Source: Batkoa obscura (Eukaryota; Entomophthoromycota; Entomophthoromycetes; Entomophthorales; Batkoaceae). From it: a stretch of 24,390 nucleotides of DNA. Each line of letters opens with the position of its first letter. Position 1 is the first letter of the stretch. A program made the translations under genes and the position numbers. Positions 18,867 to 24,390 of the stretch are shown here, piece by piece. The stretch is from assembly GCA_030770535.1 (NCBI GenBank), contig JASVEC010000258.1, positions 1 to 24,390 on the forward strand, read 5' to 3'. The notes beneath the pieces are model-generated. The model made no database searches, was not told the origin of the DNA, and saw only the letters and a list, made by a program, of their open reading frames with translations.

Positions 18867-19748
18867 TTAATCTTTCTTTTCGCCCGTGCTTTCTTCCCCA
18901 CCCCCAATCGCGGACATGATTAAGAAAGCGGGTATAATAATATACCAATATTTCATTATAAACGAACTACCTTCTTCCTTCTTTTTACTCGCTAAAAATT
19001 CGTCATAATAGTCATTGAATAGAATTGGACTTATAAAAACAAATGATTAACCTGAACTATGTTTATATATTAGCTAGACTTACCTTGGACCCAATGGTAT
19101 GAATTTTACTTCTGAACGTGAAATTGATAGTGGTAAGTCTTGGTTCTAAAATTTAATTTACTAAAACATAATAACAAGTAGATAAGCTATTACTTTAGTT
19201 TGGTCATATACAAAATTCGAACTGATTTGATCAAAGTTAAAAGATTGTGGATAACCTAAAAAAATAAGCATACTATTATTTAAAATAGCTCCTATCACTT
19301 ACCTTCGTTATTTAAATAAATAACAAAATCAAAACTACAAGGTGATTGACACTAATAAATAAATAAAAATAGCATAAAATCAATGAATTTATTACCTTTA
19401 AAACATTAAAACCTAGGGTATAATTAGCTTGTGTTGATTGTGCAACAACTTCAATTGGAGTGTCATTATCTATTTCAGAATCCTTATTAAACTCCTCATT
19501 GTATTGAACGCTTGTAAAATATTTCTCCGTATTATCATCTTGATTTATTTGTTTATCTAGTTTAATACTTGCATATTGTTTTTTAATTTTTGTCAAATAT
19601 AAATTAATGGTCCAATCTGAATTAGTTAATGTTTCTAACTTCAAAAATCAAATTATCACATTTTTAAATTATTATTCTTTATAATTACCTGTGTCTCGGC
19701 TATGATAAATAATAGACTATATAATATCAAAAAATAGTTTAGCAGCAT
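18867..19748 (-). CDS. EMC10: ER membrane protein complex subunit 10 (six exons)
   Basis: Exons in transcription order are 19689-19748, 19396-19638, 19303-19351, 19194-19255, 19084-19145 and 18867-19029. The five GT-AG introns (50, 44, 47, 48 and 54 nt) have phases that all agree and give 212 residues. Residues 1-19 form a signal peptide (MLLNYFLILYSLLFIIAET). A lumenal domain follows, ending in the segment SFDFVIYLNNEGYPQSFNF. Then come VKFIPLGPSPILFNDYYDEF, a basic/acidic linker, and the hallmark end SSFIMKYWYIIIPAFLIMSAIGGGEE. This last part matches the [20 protein letters not shown] plus Gly-rich tail of EMC10 in animals and fungi. EMC inserts tail-anchored and multi-pass proteins into the ER membrane, and EMC10 is its lumenal/membrane subunit. 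The two open frames visible here (19312-19644 and a shadow at 18760-18948) hide the gene because the exons are small. Confidence 0.85.
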
Positions 19749-20244
19749 ACTTTGTAATTTTAAGAAAAACTAAATTCTAAACTTATCAACTAAAAGTTTG
19801 AATAACTACTAAACAACTCATTAAAAAAACATTAGTTTAATTGGTGGCTTTATTAGTGATACAAAATGAAATCCTAACAAAAAGAATGTCTTTTTAAACC
19901 TAAAACCTAAATTTTATGTTCTAATTGAATATTAAAAGAATATTTCAATATTAGCTTGGTGTATTTTGTTTGAATAACTCTTCAAATCAATGATGACAAA
20001 TTTAGATAAAATATTTAGATTTTGTAATAATAAGCAATATTTACTGATAGCTATAATATATTGTTGTATCTACAATAATTAGAAACCAAAGACTTTTTTC
20101 TTAAACTTTAGAATATAACATTATCTTTTTAAACTTCGATAAGTTAACTATCAATATTAAAAAACTCGCTCTTATAAACAATTATTTTATTTTCATTTTT
20201 TAAATAAATGTAGAATAAATGACTATATAATATAGAAACATGAA
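19749..20244. other. Spacer between EMC10 and Ras
   Basis: AT-rich. It must contain the EMC10 promoter and the 3' end of the Ras gene. No conserved element is recognised. Confidence 0.4.
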
Positions 20245-21122
20245 TTACAGTACTAAACATTTGCCCTTCTTTTTTACTGGTACTTCATCTTCGAGTGTTT
20301 CTCCACGAGCTCTGGCTCTAAGCATTCTAGCTACTTCGTAAAAGGGTTCTTCCACATTTAAAGAAGTTTTTGCAGAAGCTTCAATAAATTTACATCCTAA
20401 TCTTTCTGCGTTTTCCGACCCCTCTTCCTTGGGCACCTCTCTCAAATCTTCACAATCACATTTATTTCCTACTATAACTATAGGTACGTCATCTGTATCC
20501 TTGACCCTCGTAACTTGATCACGGAATTTCTCTAGACGTTCAAAAGAAGTACGAATCGTTACTGAATACACTAATACAAATCCTTCCCATCCCTATTTAA
20601 TTATTAGTAATCAGCTATTTATTTAATAATTATTGTATAACCTAATCCATTGATCTCTTAATGCGGTATATTCCTCCTGCCCAGCAGTATCAAGAATTTC
20701 TAATACACATGGCTCTCCATCTAATTCAATTTGTTTTCTATATGAATCTTCAATAGTAGGATCATAAGTCTATCAACTTTTGTTTAATTTTTAGTTAAAT
20801 AATGATTAAGGTAAATTACATCTAATTAATGAATCATAATATATAAAATCAATAAACAGTATTATTAGCTATTATCAATTTATAAGTTTGTATTAGCTTA
20901 CCAACGAAATGATTTAAGCAAAGCTATCGTATTTATGAGTATGATTAAAAATAAGTATTAATTTTTTATGAACAATGTATGTTAATATACCTGAATAGTA
21001 AGTGAGGTCTAAGTTAGATTGAAATTAAAAACTAATATTAGCAACTTTACAAACAATGGCTAAAATTTTACCTTACCAACACCACCATCACCTAATACGA
21101 CAATTTTATAACAATCCTCCAT
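20245..21122 (-). CDS. Ras-family small GTPase (five exons, two frame breaks)
   Basis: Exons are 21072-21122, 20991-21008 (only 18 nt), 20902-20923, 20642-20769 and 20245-20592. Together they spell a Ras of about 189 residues. The P-loop is GDGGVGKT, followed by SLTIQLCLNHFV. Switch I is [13 protein letters not shown] and switch II is [17 protein letters not shown]. The guanine motifs are NKCD and EASAK. A polybasic tail ends in the CaaX box CLVL, so prenylation is expected and the final Leu favours geranylgeranylation. The [16 protein letters not shown] pattern is that of the fungal Ras2-like group. Introns 1, 2 and 4 have plain GT-AG ends, but the frame does not close at two places. Two bases are missing where exon 4 begins (an AG repeat), and one G is missing in the GGG run of RDGEGF in exon 5. 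Everything else is intact, so this is either a recent pseudogene or two sequencing errors. Confidence 0.85.
20991..21008 (-). other. 18-nt micro-exon of the Ras gene
   Basis: It encodes TSLTIQ, residues 18-23 directly after the P-loop lysine. It is bounded by CTTAG on one side and GTATATTAAC on the other, in phase 0 at both ends. Without it the protein would lack the magnesium-binding Thr. Confidence 0.8.
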
Positions 21123-22074
21123 ATTTTAATTTTCCAAACTTAATGTCAATAACTTTAAAATAAACTTTCTTTTTAATTAATATTTTAGTATTATTTATAC
21201 TTTTTGTCTCTCTTCATTCTCTTAATTGATCTACAATTTATTTATAACATTATTAAATCTTTATTTTTACTTACTGCTCATCACTTGGATTTTCATTAAT
21301 TGTAAGATTAAGCTCATTAAATTAAATATAAATTTAGCCAATCGCTTTCAAAATATACACTATCACATTGAAAATAAAACTAGATTTAATATAAAAATCA
21401 ATCGATTACTATTGCTAGTATAAATCAATAACAAATAGTCCCTTTATTTATATTCATGAAAGCACAAACTTATTAGGTGGGTTCCTGAAATCATTGATTT
21501 TAAAGGAAAGAACTAGCTGAAAGAAGGTAGAGAGCAGTATTTGATAATAGTTTAGCTTTACTACTCCTCTTTATAGATTGATATCTTAAAACTTCAAGTA
21601 CTTGGAAAGATAGAAAATTATTTCATAATAATAATGATGTCATTGTATTGATAGTATCGAAGTAAGTGAAATTAAGTTTAAATAGAGGCAATTTTATTTG
21701 TTACTTGTTATAAATATAGTAACTCAAAACATAAAATTAAGTAAAATTAATGAATAGGTGAAGCTTAAGCTTGGTAAATTTCAAGCTAGAATAAACTTGT
21801 AAAATAGTGGATTTAGCAACTTCTAAATTTGGTTTATTTTTATTTTGGGCATTTTAATTTTATTAAATTTGGGCTTAATTGTTGATTTTGCTATTTTAGA
21901 AATTTAATTAAAATAGTTCTATTAAAATTTTATAATGTTTAATCAAAGTTAAACCAATAATTTCATAATTGCTTTTTTACATACTCAAGTTTAATGTTAA
22001 TAATGAAATAAAACCGAAGCTAAAACACTATTTAAAAATTATACATGTATTTTTATTTGTTTATATAAATATTA
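21123..22074. other. Long AT-rich spacer upstream of Ras
   Basis: It should hold the Ras promoter. A somewhat less AT-rich block at 21470-21600 carries no frame. The plus-strand frame at 21226-21423 is a chance product of A+T content. Confidence 0.4.
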
Positions 22075-22644
22075 TTAAATAGATTTAAATCGAACTAAAG
22101 CCATAATACTGGCTAACAAATCATGATGATAATTAGAAATACTTTCAAGCAATTCAATTTTACCAAATGTCTGACATTTTTTATCATCTTGGTACGTAGC
22201 TAACCAATTTTCACTTCCCTTTGCAGTCAAATACCACCTTGAGATGGACCTCGGTGTCCAATAATAAGTAACATCTTGATTCAAAAATCGAATCTTGCAA
22301 TTTGATTTGAACATATTTGGTAACCTTATACTCACTTCCATCTCTTCATTTGACCCTTTGTTTAACTTTAATCGGATAATTTTTTTATAAAGTTTTGTTT
22401 GATATTTTAGTTCCATACTCTCGAAACTATTATGGTCTATTAAAATGATTGGCTCTCCACTCATAAAGTTAAGTGTATATATAGTATGAAAATATTGATT
22501 CCTTATGTTTAACACCACATAACTTCCATCCTGTATCTTTTTACTGAGAATATATCCACTTGGACTTAAGCTTACATCTCCAGCTATAGGTAAAGCGCTA
22601 TATCTAGGCAACAATTGAGAGTTGGCGTCTATCTCTAACTGCAT
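22075..22644 (-). CDS. Hypothetical protein, possible tubby C-terminal-like (LURP-one/DUF6593-type) fold
   Basis: A 189-residue single-exon protein. The start is the ATG at 22642-22644 (MQLEIDANSQ); the frame extends two codons upstream without another ATG. There is no signal peptide or membrane segment. The sequence alternates short hydrophobic strands: SGYILSKKI, GSYVVLNIRN, EPIILIDHNS and CKIRFLNQDVTYYWTP. It then runs WYLTAKGSENWLATYQDD, FGKIELLES and finally a C-terminal helix DLLASIMALVRF. A beta-rich barrel closed by a C-terminal hydrophobic helix, with a W-x-L...WLATY...GK-IE pattern, is what fungal tubby-like/DUF6593 proteins show. This is a fold-level guess and no function is assigned. 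It stands alone between two long spacers. Confidence 0.6.
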   Translation of the reverse strand: MQLEIDANSQLLPRYSALPIAGDVSLSPSGYILSKKIQDGSYVVLNIRNQYFHTIYTLNFMSGEPIILIDHNSFESMELKYQTKLYKKIIRLKLNKGSNEEMEVSIRLPNMFKSNCKIRFLNQDVTYYWTPRSISRWYLTAKGSENWLATYQDDKKCQTFGKIELLESISNYHHDLLASIMALVRFKSI

Positions 22645-23934
22645 TATCAATTTACTTAGTTATTTTGATTAAATAAAAATTTAGTTATACTTTTATCTGA
22701 TTTATCACTACTTATATACTTTGTTATTCTATTTATTACTAATCGTTGTTATTTTTTTATCTTTTTTCAGGGGCTGAGTTGATATCTATTTTCTTAATAA
22801 AACTTTAGTTTGAGCCTAATAGCTATCCTCCTTCCCCAAAGTTTCTTATCTTCCAATAAAATAAGCCATAATTTTGTAGGTTGAAATTTAAAGCTGCTTT
22901 CGAATATGATATCATTCATTTAGATAATTTGTTAAAAATAGAGTTTAATAATATTAAAATAAATGGGTTACAACAATAGTCAATATTATCATTATTATCA
23001 TTATTATCTATTATCGATTTGCTATTATTTATTTATTTATTTTTATGACTTGTTCCACCTATCAATATCGTTGCTTTTTCGAAATATTATATTTCAGTTT
23101 AATAATAGTAACAATAAAACTAAAATAGTATGGTTTTATTTATAGCACTAGTTCAAACACATTCAATAAAAAAACTACAATCTCATCAAATTAATTTCTA
23201 TTATCAATAAACCACAAAATTTAATAAGCGTTATTCGCAGTTGTTTTAATTCCAAGATTAAAAATTATTCTTTATGCAAAAAATTCACTAAATTGAGTTT
23301 ATGAGCTTAATTGTTATTAAATTGATTAAACTTATCTTATACTACAACTCGGCTCTTATTTTTGATAAGATATCCCTTTTCTTCTTGAAATAAAAGTGAT
23401 AATTCAACATATTTATATACTTATCAACCTCATATTAGGGCTTAATAGAAGTTATGATAATGATCTAATCATCAATAAAGCTTTAAAAAGATAAAAAGAT
23501 AATAGTTTCTAATAACAAAGCTATTCTTTTCTGATAGCACGTTAATAAATAAGGTTATTAACTTTGATAATTAGTAGTTATTATTATGTTTAAAACAATC
23601 ATATTTCCTTTGAGTTTAATATGTTTTTTATGAAAAAAACAATAACCCGTTTTAAATAAAAGATTTTAAGGGGAAAATATAAGAAATCAGATTTTCAACT
23701 GATATGATCCAGATTAAAGTCAACTTAAAATTCAAATAAAAATCCGAAACATTTTTTTAGGATGTAGTTGGCCAAGAAAAGTTTAATTGCCAGTGTAATA
23801 AAGAAGATCAGAGTCCAGTTTGGTTTACAGTTTTAAACCTTGAGATAAATAGTTATCCTTTTTTGATTATTTTCCATACAAAAGGTTTATTTATTTAAAA
23901 CAATAAGTCTATAAAATAGTAAAGGAAATAGGTT
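22645..23934. other. Long AT-rich spacer
   Basis: It contains an ATTATC hexamer run at about 22984-23008. No gene is seen on either strand; the frame at 22963-23145 is composed of Tyr/His/Phe from the simple repeat and is not a gene. Confidence 0.45.
22984..23008. repeat. ATTATC microsatellite
   Basis: About four units of ATTATC in a row. No coding or structural role is apparent. Confidence 0.8.
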
Positions 23935-24120
23935 ATGAAAGGTGGAACACCAGTCGAAATTAAACTGAAAGTCATCATATTATTCTTTTTAGAGTTTAGT
24001 ACAGTGCTGGATATACAAGAATTCTTCGAAGATTGTTCCCGATATTCCCTAACTATTCTCAATACTATAGGTGGGATAAAACCATTTTTTAATAAAATTT
24101 ATTGGAAATCGTATAGATAA
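23935..24120 (+). CDS. Small ORF with helix-turn-helix-like composition, possible transposase remnant
   Basis: 61 codons starting MKGGTPVEIKLKVIIL and continuing FFLEFSTVLDIQEFFEDCSRYS. The pattern (GTPVEIKLKVI...F...DI...) faintly recalls the N-terminal helix-turn-helix of Tc1/mariner or pogo transposases, in which an opening helix is followed by an S-x-x-DI turn. No catalytic region follows. TGCAACTCTAT at 24154-24164 recurs inverted at 24289-24299, which could be terminal-repeat debris. The assignment is weak. Confidence 0.25.
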   Translation: MKGGTPVEIKLKVIILFFLEFSTVLDIQEFFEDCSRYSLTILNTIGGIKPFFNKIYWKSYR

Positions 24121-24305
24121 TCCAGACAACGCCAATAACAACAATGTGAGCCCTGCAACTCTATTGCAATCTGGTCTGTGGTAATTTTTAGAGTCACTTA
24201 TTTGTTACTTCATTTTTTTAATGCCTAACTTCAATCATAATCTGATTTTAGCAAAACTATATTACTGAATTAACAGTTAATTAAGTACGATAGAGTTGCA
24301 ACACC

Positions 24306-24390
24306 TGAAGATATTTTTAGTTTCATCACTTTTTTCATTTTTAAGCGCTATTTGAGCGGAAAGATTGCTAGTAAAATTCTTAGACAAAAA
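24306..24390 (-). mobile_element. 4-bp-TSD MITE, copy 15 (cut by the window edge)
   Basis: Reverse copy with a worn left end (GAAGATATTTTTAGTTTCATC). The core TTTTTAAGCGCTATTTGAGCGG and AGATTGCTAGTAAAATTC are well kept. It runs into the window end in the final A-run, so the right end and its flank are not visible. Confidence 0.8.

Noticed and set aside
18760-18948. Minus-strand 62-codon open frame
   Set aside because: It overlaps the last EMC10 exon in another frame. The EMC10 frame gives the recognisable KYWYIIIP helix.

Overview
The window looks like nuclear DNA from a fungus, probably an early-diverging lineage (Zoopagomycota/Entomophthoromycotina-like; this placement is inference). The DNA is extremely AT-rich. 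Genes are split by very short GT-AG introns (44-67 nt, one of 132 nt). The proteins are eukaryotic: a seven-helix receptor, a Ras GTPase, a subunit of the ER membrane complex, a Kelch protein and a cytochrome P450 relic. There are no bacterial operons or Shine-Dalgarno sites.

Layout. 1-219 (-) holds the cut-off end of a Kelch-repeat gene. 1678-3141 (-) is an intronless seven-transmembrane receptor. 6850-7908 (+) and 12676-13728 (+) are two paralogous zinc alcohol dehydrogenases of the cinnamyl-alcohol-dehydrogenase/ADH6 type. Between them lies a decayed cytochrome P450 gene (about 10089-11520). 14748-15548 (+) is a two-exon gene for a DJ-1/PfpI-family protein with a signal peptide, and 16356-17150 (-) is a decayed inverted copy of it. 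18867-19748 (-) is a six-exon EMC10 gene. 20245-21122 (-) is a five-exon Ras GTPase gene with two small frame breaks. 22075-22644 (-) is a single-exon gene with a possible tubby-like fold.

The rest is AT-rich spacer containing a family of about 98-bp inverted-repeat elements. I count 15 copies in both orientations, with GGGGATGT-type ends and 4-bp target duplications that are AT-rich (ATTT, ATAT, AAAT, ATAC). This is the most striking feature of the window. One copy sits inside the P450 relic and another two bases upstream of the start of the decayed DJ-1 copy. A different 193-bp fold-back element flanked by TA lies between the two DJ-1 copies.

Both duplicated gene pairs show a patch of perfect DNA identity inside otherwise diverged copies: 204 bp in the dehydrogenases and 375 bp, in inverted orientation, in the DJ-1 pair. 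This points to repeated ectopic gene conversion. The dehydrogenases, the P450 relic and the DJ-1 pair together form a small, fast-changing accessory neighbourhood. The EMC10 and Ras genes form a conserved housekeeping block.
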